A stretch of DNA of 41,631 nt, from positions 1 to 41,631 of the forward strand of contig NZ_AUHH01000040.1 in NCBI RefSeq assembly GCF_000423085.1, in the 5' to 3' direction. Shown piece after piece: positions 22,382-29,985 of the stretch. This DNA comes from Granulicoccus phenolivorans DSM 17626 = NBRC 107789 = JCM 15570 (GTDB lineage Bacteria; Actinomycetota; Actinomycetes; Propionibacteriales; Propionibacteriaceae). The position numbers were made by a program, and so were the translations under genes. Numbering within the stretch: the first letter of the stretch is position 1; each line of letters opens with the position of its first letter. Below the pieces are notes generated by a model that made no database searches, was not told the DNA's origin, and saw only the letters and a list, made by a program, of their open reading frames with translations.

Positions 22382-23812
22382 TCAGCCGGGCCCGGCGGCC
22401 AGCCGGGCCCGCAGCCCGGCGAGTCCCCGGTCCATCACCCGGCGGTGCGCCCAGCCGGAGGGGCGGCGCAGGAGTCGGGTGAGGCGGCTGCGGGTGACCA
22501 CGCACCAGACGAGCTCGATCCGGCAGCCGGCTGCCTCGTCGACGGCGGACCAGTCGCCGTGGCCGCGCAGGTCGCCGGTGACCTCCGCGTGCGCCCGGTG
22601 CGGTGGCTGGGCCCGGGTCAGCGTCAGCTGCAGGCGCAGATCGGGCAGGACCGGACGGTGGACGCGCAGGGCTATCGCGGTGCCGACGCCGAGCTCGTCG
22701 CCCCGGGTCAGAATGACGGCCTCCTCGACTCCCGGCCACCACTGCGGCCACTGCTCCACGTCGGTGAACACCTCCCAGACCCGGGCTGCCGGCTGCGCCA
22801 GCCACCACCGCGTGGTCAGGTGAAACGGTGCCGACTCGCCCGGCCCGGGAGTGACATGGGTGTGCGGCGCGGTGTCCGGTGCTGATGGTGCGGGTCCGGA
22901 TCGTTCCCGGGGAGCGGGGGCCGGCGTACCGTCGATCTCGCCGAGGAAATCCTGCAGCAGGTCGAGGAACAGGTCGGGGCGGTCGAGTTGGCCCCAGTGT
23001 CCGCAGTCGGGGACCTCGACCAGGCGGGCATCGGGCAGCCGTTGGGCAGCGCGGCGGGAGTGTTCGGGGTTCACCGCCCGGTCCGCCTGGCCGTGGAACA
23101 GCAGGGTCGGTACGCCGATGCGGTGCAGCAGGGGGGTCTTGTCGTTGCGCATGCCCCGCCGGCCGACCGTGGCCTGGTTGTATCGCCCGTACCCCATGCT
23201 GCCCCGGGGATCACGCGCGAGGCGGACGAACTCGTCGACGACCGCGGCGGGCAGCGTGGCCGGATCGGACACCAGGGATTTCATCGCGGTGCCGGCAAAT
23301 CGGTTGGCGAATCGAGCCAGCGGGACCAGGACCCGATCCGGCAGCAGGGTGAGCGTCCAGACTGCGCTGTGGGCCAGCCGCCCGCCCAACCGGGACGTCA
23401 GGCCGCCCGGACTGATCAGGACCAGCCCGCGGACGAGCCCCGGGTGGTCGAGGGCGAGTTGCAGGGCCACGTCGCCACCCATCGAGACCCCGACCACGAC
23501 GGCCGGGCCGATGCCGAGGTGGTGGGCGGCCGCGGCCAACAGGTCGGCCATCGCCTCGGGGCCACCGACCGGGGGCACGTCGATGCTGCCGCCGAACCCC
23601 GGCAGGTCGATCGCCCACACCTCACGGTCCGGACCCAGCGGGGCGAAGAGGTGATACCAGGAGATGGTGGAGGAGTCCGAGCCGCCGCCGTGGATCAGTA
23701 GAACGGGGGTGGTCGAGGTTCCCGGGGTACCCGCGTGGAGGGCGGCCAGCGTCCCCCGCGGAGTCGGCACACCGCGGACCTCGGCGCCGGGCGGGATGAG
23801 CGGAGCGTCCAT
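22382..23812 (-). CDS. Alpha/beta hydrolase fused to a SRPBCC (START-like) domain
   Basis: A 476-aa cytosolic protein. Residues 1-292 are an alpha/beta hydrolase with an oxyanion-loop HGGG (41-44), nucleophile Ser110 in GVSMGGD, acid Asp244 (HGQADRAV) and His272 (DCGHWGQ). A Pro/Ala-rich linker follows (295-327). Residues 328-476 look like a polyketide-cyclase/START fold (SRPBCC), with FHLTTRWWLAQPAARVWEVFTDVEQWPQWWPGVE split across its first strand and helix. SRPBCC domains bind hydrophobic ligands, so the fusion may present a lipid-like ester to the hydrolase. The frame is open further upstream; the start at 23812 has GGAGG a few bases before it and begins the conserved part. It is monocistronic. 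Confidence 0.8.
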   Translation of the reverse strand: MDAPLIPPGAEVRGVPTPRGTLAALHAGTPGTSTTPVLLIHGGGSDSSTISWYHLFAPLGPDREVWAIDLPGFGGSIDVPPVGGPEAMADLLAAAAHHLGIGPAVVVGVSMGGDVALQLALDHPGLVRGLVLISPGGLTSRLGGRLAHSAVWTLTLLPDRVLVPLARFANRFAGTAMKSLVSDPATLPAAVVDEFVRLARDPRGSMGYGRYNQATVGRRGMRNDKTPLLHRIGVPTLLFHGQADRAVNPEHSRRAAQRLPDARLVEVPDCGHWGQLDRPDLFLDLLQDFLGEIDGTPAPAPRERSGPAPSAPDTAPHTHVTPGPGESAPFHLTTRWWLAQPAARVWEVFTDVEQWPQWWPGVEEAVILTRGDELGVGTAIALRVHRPVLPDLRLQLTLTRAQPPHRAHAEVTGDLRGHGDWSAVDEAAGCRIELVWCVVTRSRLTRLLRRPSGWAHRRVMDRGLAGLRARLAAGPG

Positions 23813-24111
23813 GCCTCCGACCCTAACCCGGCCCCGGCGGCGCGAATCGCTTGCAGCTTTCCGTGCGCGTTGGACTGCCATGCCTCCCTGTTGGAGACCA
23901 CCGGTGCCGGCATGCTGATGCGGTGGTGGCGGGACGTGCGGACGAAGTGGTCCTGGTCCGCGAGCGGTCACGCTGCCGAGTTGTCCGTATCGATGTTCTC
24001 AATCCCGATTGAACAGGGTTCAAATGCGCTCTGACTGAGGTGCTCTGAGTTTGATCGCATCGAAACGGTCAAATGGCCGGGTAACCGAAGGGGCCTGCGG
24101 GTGATGTGCGG
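23813..24111. other. Intergenic, nothing recognised
   Basis: About 300 bases between two minus-strand genes. An open plus frame (23735-24034) lacks a ribosome site and family resemblance. CGGTCA/TGACCG forms a small stem overlapping the stop of the next gene (24107-24123). I see no other signal. Confidence 0.6.
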
Positions 24112-25536
24112 TCAGTTCTTGACCGTGATGTGCACGTGGTCCTTGTGATTGGCAGTGTCCGAGCCCCGGTCGGCCATGAACCGCCAGCCCTCGCTGGAGC
24201 GGGCCACCGACCAGATGTGCTGGTTCCAGATCACGTATTCCACGTTGTACTTCGCCGCATTCGCCTTCACCCACTCGGCCAACGCCTGACCGGTGGCCGA
24301 GTCCTTGTAGACCATGGCGTCGATCGCCCGGCCCGACGGGTGGTCCGGGAGCGAGTCCGGGCGTACGCCGTACCAGGTGTTGACCTTCGGGAACTGGCGC
24401 TGCAGGTCACCCAGCAACACCTTGGAGGTCGCGGTGAGTCCGGACAGGCCGGACGAGGTCGGGGTGTTCACCCAGCCCGAGCCGCCCGGCGCGGAGTCCC
24501 CGCCGGCGCTGCCGCCGGTGCTGCCCCCGCCGCTATTGCTGCCCCCGCCGCTGGTGCTGCCGGTGCCGGCGCTCGGTTGGGTGTCGCTCAGGTATTTCGC
24601 GGTCACCCAGCGGCTGGCGCCGGAGTAGATGATCTCGGCGCGACCGTTCTCCTCCCGGCCGGTCACCTCGAGGGCGCTGCCGGCGGGGACCTCGGTGATC
24701 CGGGTGTAGTTGTCCGCGGAGGTGGACCGGATGTCGAGGGCCACCGTGGCGTACTTGGTGGTGGTCTTCGGGGCGGTCTGCTCCGGCGGATTGACCGAGG
24801 TCGTGGTGGACAGATACTGACTGGTCACCCAGCGCAGCTCGTGGTCGAAGACGACCTGGCTGCGGCCGTTCTCGGTGACGCCGGTCAGCTGGAGCTCGTA
24901 GCCGGCCGGGACGCTGCGGACGTCCTGCGCGTCAGCGCCGGAGCCGCTGCGGATCATCAGGTCGGCGGTGGCTGTCGCGGTGCCGGTGTAGGTCAGGCCG
25001 CTGGGCAGCGGATCCTCCGCCGGGCCGGGCTGGCTCACGTACTGGCTGGAGACCCAGCGGCGCTGGCCGTTGTAGTTGATCTGGGTGTAGCCGTTGCTGG
25101 AGACACCGGTGGGCTGCACCTCGGTGCCGGCCTGGATCACCGCGATCACCGAATCGTTCAGGCTGGCGCCGCTGCGTACGTTCACTGCGGTGGTGGCGAA
25201 GGTACGCCCGGCAGTGACCTGCAGTGCGCCCGAGCCGTCGGCCTTCAGGTACTGCTGGGAGACCCAACCCTGCTGGCCCTGGTAGGTGATCGGGATCCAG
25301 CCGTTCTGCGCGGCGCCGGTCGAGTCGACCTTGGCGCCGGTGCCGACCGTGCCGAGCACGCGGTAGGTCGAGCCGGGGCCGGAGCGTACGTTCAGTCCAC
25401 CGTTGGCGGTGACGCTGAACGGGTCGGCGAAGGCGTTGTCGGCGACGACCACGCCACCGATCGCGGCGGTGACCGCCACGACGGCGATCGAACTGCCGAA
25501 CGCGGCGGTGGTCCTGATGCGACGCAGTGCGTTCAC
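24112..25536 (-). CDS. Secreted SH3b-repeat protein with C-terminal M15-like peptidase domain
   Basis: A 474-aa exported protein. Residues 1-37 are a signal peptide (AFA cleavage). Four bacterial SH3 domains follow (about 40-100, 108-165, 180-245, 260-318), each with the LNVRSGPG or similar entry and a GWVS or RWVTSQYL close. After a Ser/Gly linker (325-360), residues 365-474 form a zinc domain of the LAS/M15-like kind: His399 and Asp406 in HPSGRAID, and H467/H469 in DHVHI. Such domains cut peptidoglycan peptides, and SH3b domains bind the wall. The start is GTG at 25536 with GGGAGGA upstream. The 5' leader contains a long hairpin and the promoter overlaps a palindrome. Confidence 0.85.
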   Translation of the reverse strand: MNALRRIRTTAAFGSSIAVVAVTAAIGGVVVADNAFADPFSVTANGGLNVRSGPGSTYRVLGTVGTGAKVDSTGAAQNGWIPITYQGQQGWVSQQYLKADGSGALQVTAGRTFATTAVNVRSGASLNDSVIAVIQAGTEVQPTGVSSNGYTQINYNGQRRWVSSQYVSQPGPAEDPLPSGLTYTGTATATADLMIRSGSGADAQDVRSVPAGYELQLTGVTENGRSQVVFDHELRWVTSQYLSTTTSVNPPEQTAPKTTTKYATVALDIRSTSADNYTRITEVPAGSALEVTGREENGRAEIIYSGASRWVTAKYLSDTQPSAGTGSTSGGGSNSGGGSTGGSAGGDSAPGGSGWVNTPTSSGLSGLTATSKVLLGDLQRQFPKVNTWYGVRPDSLPDHPSGRAIDAMVYKDSATGQALAEWVKANAAKYNVEYVIWNQHIWSVARSSEGWRFMADRGSDTANHKDHVHITVKN

Positions 25537-25560
25537 GGGTTCCTCCCTCGGTGCGGACCG

Positions 25561-25613
25561 GGTGGAAGTGAATCGCTTCCCCGGTCGGTCACCCGACCCG
25601 ACTCACTTCCACC
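25561..25613 (-). promoter_or_regulatory. Long hairpin in the 5' leader of the SH3b peptidase gene
   Basis: GGTGGAAGTGA (25561-25571) and TCACTTCCACC (25603-25613) pair over 11 bases, then after one mismatch over three more (TCG/CGA). The 31-43 bases between contain a second potential stem (GGTCGG/CCGACC type). It ends 25 bases before the GTG. It could be a cis-acting RNA element; I cannot assign a riboswitch class. Confidence 0.55.
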
Positions 25614-25628
25614 TCAGGCTGCTCAGGA

Positions 25629-25669
25629 CATTAAGAGAGTCTCAGGTGACTCGGCAAACCCTGTTTGCC
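25629..25669 (-). promoter_or_regulatory. Promoter with overlapping palindrome, SH3b peptidase gene
   Basis: On the minus strand a -35-like TTGCCG (25652-25657) is 17 bases from TTAATG (25629-25634). GGCAAAC (25653-25659) and GTTTGCC (25663-25669) form a perfect inverted repeat covering the -35, suggestive of an operator. Confidence 0.45.
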
Positions 25670-25747
25670 ACATGCGCAACGCGACACGCCGTGTGTGACC
25701 AAAGAACTACAGGTCTGTGATTTCGGGGTCGGCGGTAGATTCCAGCC

Positions 25748-26101
25748 ATGGCCATCGAGATCAGCCGCGCCCATTTCGAGGAGCTCGTCGACGACGCCCT
25801 GGACGAGATTCCGGACGAGCTGTTCGAACTGATGGTCAACGTGGTCATCGAAGTAGAGGACACCGCGCCGGGCGGAGACCCCCACCTGCTCGGTCTCTAC
25901 GAGGGAATTCCCTTGACAGAGCGGGATACGAACTACTCGATGGTGCTCCCGGACCGCATTCGGATCTTCCGGAAACCGATCCTGTCGATCTGCGACACGC
26001 TCTGGCAGGTGGTCGAGGAGGTGCACGTCACCGTCGTCCACGAGATCGCGCATCACTTCGGGATCTCCGATCACCGCCTGCATGAATTGGGGTATGGCTG
26101 A
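25748..26101 (+). CDS. MpriBi-type small zinc metallopeptidase family protein
   Basis: A 117-aa protein of the DUF1025/PF06262 family. The zinc motif is HEIAHHFGISDHRL, with His98, Glu99, His102 and probably Asp108 as the third ligand, in the minigluzincin or metzincin-like arrangement known for this family. Upstream helices (FEELVDDALDEIPDEL) and PHLLGLYEGIPLTER are conserved family features. There is no signal peptide, so it is cytosolic; the physiological substrate is unknown. TAGATT (25736-25741) ends six bases before the ATG and there is no Shine-Dalgarno, so the mRNA is probably leaderless. It is divergent from the SH3b gene. Confidence 0.88.
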   Translation: MAIEISRAHFEELVDDALDEIPDELFELMVNVVIEVEDTAPGGDPHLLGLYEGIPLTERDTNYSMVLPDRIRIFRKPILSICDTLWQVVEEVHVTVVHEIAHHFGISDHRLHELGYG

Positions 26102-26193
26102 GAAGCTGAGTACCGCCGCGGGCAGATCACGGATTGATCACCGACTTGCCTCAAGTTGCACGTGAGGGTTGCCGCAAACCGCCGGTGAGAGTT

Positions 26194-26517
26194 TCACAGC
26201 AGCGTGTACGCCAGGGCGCCGATGCCGGCCAGCAGCAACATCCCGGTCATGGCCAGATTCGCCCGTCCGCCCGGGAGCGCGTCGCCGGCGTGCAACACCC
26301 GATGGACCCGGCGGTAGCGGCGCTGGGTGCGGACCGTGATGGCGCTGACGATCAGCAGTCCGACGCCGGCGATGACGGCGCCGAACAGGAGGTCATGCAG
26401 GCTGACCAGCCGGGCGATCACCAGCGTGGCGGCCAGCAGGGACAGGTTGGTTCGCTGCCAGGCCAGGAAGGTCCGCTCCGGCTGCAGACCCCGGTCCCAT
26501 ACGCGGTCGTGGCTCAT
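26194..26517 (-). CDS. DUF202 membrane protein
   Basis: A 107-aa protein with three predicted membrane helices and the DUF202 entry motif DRGLQPERTFLAWQRTNLSLL. It is the last gene of a three-gene operon, starting nine bases after the stop of another DUF202-type gene and without its own ribosome site, so translation is probably coupled. The DUF202 family has no settled function. Confidence 0.83.
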   Translation of the reverse strand: MSHDRVWDRGLQPERTFLAWQRTNLSLLAATLVIARLVSLHDLLFGAVIAGVGLLIVSAITVRTQRRYRRVHRVLHAGDALPGGRANLAMTGMLLLAGIGALAYTLL

Positions 26518-26526
26518 CGGTCGGGC

Positions 26527-26931
26527 CTAGCTGCGGATCAGAATGGTCACCGCGATCAGGGCGACCACGACCAGGACCAGGGAGTACACCGGCATCATCA
26601 GCGAACCGCTCAGCGGGCGGTTCAAGCGCATCGCCCGCTCCTGGGTCGCCCAGCGCCGGTAGGCCACCAGGCCGACCACGACGCCGGTGAGCACCAGCAC
26701 GACCGCGATCAGTTGGGCCTCGACGGCCAGGTTCGGCAGGTAGTTGTGCAGTGCGGCCACGCCGACGCCGGCGGTGAGGAAGCCCAGTCCGGTGCGGATC
26801 CAGGCCAGAAAGGTGCGTTCGTTCGCCAGCGAGAAGCGGGGGTCGGGCTCGGATCCGACGCCGTACACCGATTTGGGAAACCGGTGCGGTGTGGCTTCCT
26901 CTTCGGGCGGGGTCGCGGACGCATCGGTCAT
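26527..26931 (-). CDS. DUF202/YidH-like membrane protein
   Basis: A 134-aa protein with three predicted membrane helices. The segment FSLANERTFLAWIRTGLGFL is the YidH/DUF202 signature. It has an acidic cytosolic N-terminus of about 40 residues. The start at 26931 overlaps the stop of the GroEL-apical-like gene (ATGA at 26928-26931), so the two are translationally coupled. Together with 26194-26517 this resembles the paired yidH/yidG-type genes of other bacteria, preceded here by an unusual third partner. Confidence 0.83.
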   Translation of the reverse strand: MTDASATPPEEEATPHRFPKSVYGVGSEPDPRFSLANERTFLAWIRTGLGFLTAGVGVAALHNYLPNLAVEAQLIAVVLVLTGVVVGLVAYRRWATQERAMRLNRPLSGSLMMPVYSLVLVVVALIAVTILIRS

Positions 26932-27608
26932 CGCAGCACCCAGCTCTGCTGGGCGTCGGAGACCCAGGTGGTGGCGTGGCCGAGTCGCTCCTCGGGGATC
27001 CAGCCGGCCTGCAGGTCGCGTCGGTCGATGACCTCGGCCCCGGTCAGTTCGTGGACGCGGCGGCGTACGTCGGGGGAGTCGGAGCCGATGGCCAGCACGG
27101 GCAGGGTGTGTTGCAGGTGATTGACGGCCAGGGTCTTGGCCACCTCCTCGAGAAATCCCGGGGCGATGATCACCAGGGTGTGGTCGGACATGGCGGTTCG
27201 CTCCAGTACGGGCATCAGCTCGCGGATCGTGGTCACGGGCTCATCGCACACCATCACCCGGGCGTTCGGCAGCACCGCCCAGCGGGTGGGCGGATCGGTG
27301 ATGAACTCCGGCGCCAGCCAGCCGGCGGCCACCGGCGGGGACTCCGCGATGCGGGAGCGCAGCCGGTCCCGTTCGGGGTCGGCGAGTTCGGTGGCGGGGG
27401 CATCCTCGCGCGGCCGGGCCGCCTCGAGTTCGGAGAGGTACGCCGGGACGACCTGTTCGGGGTGGAAACCCGGAATGTCGCGCTTGGGTGGGGCGGTCAG
27501 CTCGCGCTCGCGGGCGGCGTTCTTGTTGCGGTCCCACACCACGCCGAACACGATCGCGCCCACGATCAGCATCGAGACGACGACCAGTCCGATCTGCCAC
27601 GGCTCCAT
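26928..27608 (-). CDS. Membrane-anchored orphan GroEL apical-domain-like protein
   Basis: This 226-aa protein has one N-terminal membrane helix (about 5-25), a charged linker (26-90) and a C-terminal domain (about 95-220) that reads like part of the GroEL apical domain. In order, GWLAPEFITDP (96-106), TTIRELMPVLE (126-136), LVIIA with EVAKTLAVN (145-163), RRRVHELTGAEVI (182-194) and RLGHA correspond to GYLSPYF, SNIREMLPVLE, LLIIAEDVEGEALATLVVN, the DRR..LTGGTVI segment and DLGQA of E. coli GroEL. The equatorial and intermediate domains are absent, so there is no ATPase and no ring folding. A role in binding unfolded or membrane proteins is conjecture. It is the first gene of an operon with two DUF202 proteins. 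No Shine-Dalgarno is evident. It ends in a short hydrophilic tail. Confidence 0.75.
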   Translation of the reverse strand: MEPWQIGLVVVSMLIVGAIVFGVVWDRNKNAARERELTAPPKRDIPGFHPEQVVPAYLSELEAARPREDAPATELADPERDRLRSRIAESPPVAAGWLAPEFITDPPTRWAVLPNARVMVCDEPVTTIRELMPVLERTAMSDHTLVIIAPGFLEEVAKTLAVNHLQHTLPVLAIGSDSPDVRRRVHELTGAEVIDRRDLQAGWIPEERLGHATTWVSDAQQSWVLR

Positions 27609-27658
27609 GAACCCAAGCGTGCCATGAGTGGGGCATCGCGTCGGGTAACCTGTTCGAT

Positions 27659-27732
27659 GCCCCTATAGCTCAGTTGGTTAGAGCAGCGGACTTTTAATCC
27701 GCGGGTCGTGGGTTCGAGTCCCACTGGGGGTA
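27659..27732 (+). tRNA. tRNA-Lys (UUU anticodon)
   Basis: A 74-base cloverleaf. The anticodon stem CGGA/TCCG region encloses CTTTTAA (anticodon TTT). The T arm is GTGGGTTCGAGTCCCAC. The acceptor GCCCCTA/TGGGGGT includes a terminal G-U and a G-U at position six. CCA is not encoded. TAACCT (27646-27651) could be the -10. Confidence 0.94.
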
Positions 27733-28082
27733 CTCGAACTCACCTCGGCCAGGTTCCGGCAGTGCCGGTGGAGTGCCGCAGTGCCCGGCGGCTCCCCGCG
27801 CGGCCTCAGATCCTCGGCGGCAGACAATTTGCGTCGCAAAGGCAGCGCATTTCCCGGCGCAGGCTCGGGCGCCGGATTCGGTAGTGGATCAATCGCTATT
27901 CGTGAACCAAATGTCCGAGAGATGAAAAGTTGTGAAAATTGAACGAGTGCCCGTCACTCGGTGACGGGCACTCGGTGCAGATCAGGCGTCGCCTTCGCCC
28001 TTGGAAATCTTCGGAGGGCCGGCACAGTCGGTGTCGACTGAGACGGTGGCGAAGTCAACGACGAAGGCGCGCGTGCCGGTGG
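27733..28082. other. Region after tRNA-Lys; terminator and a possible out-of-frame gene remnant
   Basis: No intact gene. On the minus strand 27982-28090 reads in another frame as about 35 residues ending DTDCAGPPKISKGEGDA with mostly C-ending codons, directly after the stop of the small secreted gene. Closer to the tRNA the sequence is featureless apart from AT-rich patches at 27890-27940. Confidence 0.5.
27944..27974 (-). terminator. Intrinsic terminator for the small secreted gene
   Basis: CGAGTGCCCGTCAC (27944-27957) and GTGACGGGCACTCG (27961-27974) form a perfect 14-bp stem with a 3-base loop, followed on the minus strand by TTCAATTTTC. It lies past the out-of-frame segment, which supports that segment being transcribed. 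Confidence 0.88.
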
Positions 28083-28481
28083 CTAGTCCGAGCACTTGGC
28101 GCTGAAGTTGCCGGAGGGGGTGAGGGTCGCGGAGTCGAGGTTCACTGCGCCGGAGTTCGGGTCGCACAGCTCCCCGGTGGTGGCGGTGCTGCCCCGCATG
28201 GCCCGCGTGGGTGGGGTGATGGAGGGTGCCAAGGTCCCCGAGATGGTCTCGTTCACCTTGCCGCTGGGCGTCATGACGATGTTGACGTGACAGTCGGTGA
28301 TGGGCCAAAAGGTTCCCGATTCATCAAGGAAATTGCACATGATCGCTCCGTAGGCATCATGCTGAACCGTGGCCCCTTGCCCGTTGCCGGGAGCCGCAAA
28401 TGCTGCACCTGCTCCGGCCATCGTGACCGCCAGGGCGAGCCCACCGATTGCCGCACCCAACTTCATCGCTTTCTTGTTCAT
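28083..28481 (-). CDS. Small secreted protein, paralog A, unknown family
   Basis: A 132-aa preprotein with a Sec signal (residues 1-29, AFA cleavage). I do not recognise the family. It is a paralog of 29596-29985: the signal region is nearly identical (KLGAAIGGLALAVTM), and the mature parts share QGA(T/S)VQHD.YG, four Cys (MC, DCH, LCD, KCS), NET(I/V).GTLAP and LTPSGNFSAKC. The ribosome site AAGGAGATG and the CATCAG.CATCC leader are also shared. It ends at a TAG, but the next 100 bases stay coding-like in another frame, so a longer ancestral C-terminus may have been lost by frameshift. Confidence 0.75.
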   Translation of the reverse strand: MNKKAMKLGAAIGGLALAVTMAGAGAAFAAPGNGQGATVQHDAYGAIMCNFLDESGTFWPITDCHVNIVMTPSGKVNETISGTLAPSITPPTRAMRGSTATTGELCDPNSGAVNLDSATLTPSGNFSAKCSD

Positions 28482-28835
28482 CGCACATCTCCTTCGGATG
28501 TCTGATGCAGTGTGACGTCTGCCTCACCTGTTACAAGTGAACACCGTGGGTCAGATATTCGGCTAGCCCTTTCTGGAAAATATATCTGTCCCCCTTCGGT
28601 ACTACAACTTCCTGTTTGCGGCTGAGTTCCACAGGTATTCCCTCCATCGCGCAAAGTGGTCATTCGATACTTCCCCATACGTCGGGACACGGATGACTGC
28701 GCTATCACGACAACCTGTGAGGTGAGTCACCGTCAGGGGGCGTGTCGTCGATTCGGTGAACTTTTTGTCAGAGGGCGTCCATAGCGTTCTTGGTACGCGG
28801 TTGCAGGGTGCGACCGAACGGAGAAGGAGAACATC
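28482..28835. other. Divergent promoter region between secreted protein A and the DUF4352 gene
   Basis: No gene. The minus-strand leader (28482-28565) resembles 29986-30070 in front of paralog B: TAGCCGAA, GTGT.CACTTG-like and CATCAGACATCC occur in the same order. The middle (28565-28690) is AT-richer than the surroundings. Confidence 0.55.
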
Positions 28836-29492
28836 ATGTCTGTCCCGACGCAGGGCCCCGGCCAGCCGATGCAGGGTCCCGGCTACCCGGCGGGCGCCCC
28901 CACCCAGCCGCCCGCCAAGGTGAAGAAGCCGCTGTGGAAGCGCTGGTGGTTCTGGGCGATCGCGGTCATCGTCGTGATCGCGATCGCCAGCCCCAAGGGT
29001 GGCAACTCGACCACCGCCTCGCAGCCGGCCGAATCCCAGGCCCCGCAGGCAACGGCCACCTCGGGCCAGGAGGCGCCGGCCGAACAGGCGCCGGCCGGCC
29101 TCCCGGGCGTGGGCACCCCGGTGGCCGCCGGTGATCTGGAGATCACCGTCAACAAGGTCTCCACCACCACCCAGTTGAAGAGCGCGCTCGGCAACAAGTC
29201 CGGCAACTGGGTCGTGGTCGACGTCACGATCAAGAACAACGGTCAGAAGCAGGCCACGATCACCAGCAGTGATCTGAAGCTGGTCGAGGCCGACGGTACG
29301 GAGTACTCGACCGACTCCGACAACATCATGTACCTGGACTCGGAGAAGAATCTGTTTCTGAAGCAGATCAACCCGAAGCTGTCGACTGACGGCCAGGTGC
29401 TGTTCGCCACCCCCGAGCAGGCCAAGGACTTCACCTTGAAGTTCAACAGCGGCCTGTTCGGCCCCGCAGTTGAGATCGATCTGAAGTCCTGA
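28836..29492 (+). CDS. DUF4352 protein with N-terminal membrane anchor
   Basis: A 218-aa protein. Residues 1-35 are Gly/Pro-rich and cytosolic (GPGQPMQGPGYP). One helix (about 37-52) crosses the membrane. A Thr/Gln/Ala linker (55-90) leads to a DUF4352-type immunoglobulin-like domain (95-215) with WVVVDVTIKNNG, SSDLKLVEADGTEY and a DGQVLFATPEQA strand. These domains occur in exported proteins and are probably ligand- or partner-binding; no function is known. The start at 28836 is fixed by GGAGAAGGAG upstream. It sits between the two paralogous secreted genes in the opposite direction. Confidence 0.83.
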   Translation: MSVPTQGPGQPMQGPGYPAGAPTQPPAKVKKPLWKRWWFWAIAVIVVIAIASPKGGNSTTASQPAESQAPQATATSGQEAPAEQAPAGLPGVGTPVAAGDLEITVNKVSTTTQLKSALGNKSGNWVVVDVTIKNNGQKQATITSSDLKLVEADGTEYSTDSDNIMYLDSEKNLFLKQINPKLSTDGQVLFATPEQAKDFTLKFNSGLFGPAVEIDLKS

Positions 29493-29501
29493 TCGTCCCC
29501 G

Positions 29502-29538
29502 GGTCGGGTCGGGGTGTCGTTGACGCCCCGACCCGACC
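29502..29538 (+). terminator. Terminator of the DUF4352 gene
   Basis: GGTCGGGTCGGGG (29502-29514) and CCCCGACCCGACC (29526-29538) form a perfect 13-bp stem with an 11-base loop that contains a further GTC/GAC pairing. It is ten bases past the stop and may serve the convergent paralog B too. Confidence 0.85.
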
Positions 29539-29595
29539 GCTGTGGTCTCTCGTTCGGTCCGGCCGGCCGGTCGGCCGGACTGGGGTCGCAGTCGG

Positions 29596-29985
29596 TCAGT
29601 TGGTGCACTTGGCGGTGAAGTGGCCGGACGGGCTGAGGGACCCGGAGAGCATGGTGCGGGCGCCGGAGATGCGGTCGCACAGTTGTCCGGAACGGAACCG
29701 TACCGTCGTCGTGGGAGCTGTCACCCAGGGGGCCAGGGTGCCCGTCACGGTCTCATTTATCCTGCCCTTGGGGGTCGTGACGATATGGGCGTCGCAGTCG
29801 ATCATCTTCCACAAGAAGCCGTTCTGGTCTGCAAATATGCAGTACATGCCGCCGCCGTACGGATCGTGCTGGACGGATGCTCCTTGGCCCTTTGTTGCGG
29901 CAGAAGCTGCGCCTGCTCCAGTCATTGTTACGGCCAGGGCAAGTCCCCCAATGGCCGCACCCAACTTCAGAAGTCTCGTGTTCAT
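29596..29985 (-). CDS. Small secreted protein, paralog B, unknown family
   Basis: A 129-aa preprotein with a Sec signal (ASA cleavage near residue 28). It aligns over its whole length with paralog A (28083-28481), with four conserved Cys and the same closing pattern (SGHFTAKC). Mature sequence divergence is greater than in the signal region, so duplication is not very recent. AAAGGGATG precedes the ATG. I see no catalytic motif. Possible roles are a secreted binding protein or small toxin, without evidence. Confidence 0.75.
   Translation of the reverse strand: MNTRLLKLGAAIGGLALAVTMTGAGAASAATKGQGASVQHDPYGGGMYCIFADQNGFLWKMIDCDAHIVTTPKGRINETVTGTLAPWVTAPTTTVRFRSGQLCDRISGARTMLSGSLSPSGHFTAKCTN

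Noticed and set aside
27659-27732. Prophage or integrative element attached at tRNA-Lys
   Set aside because: No integrase, no duplicated tRNA 3' end and no phage genes within the window.
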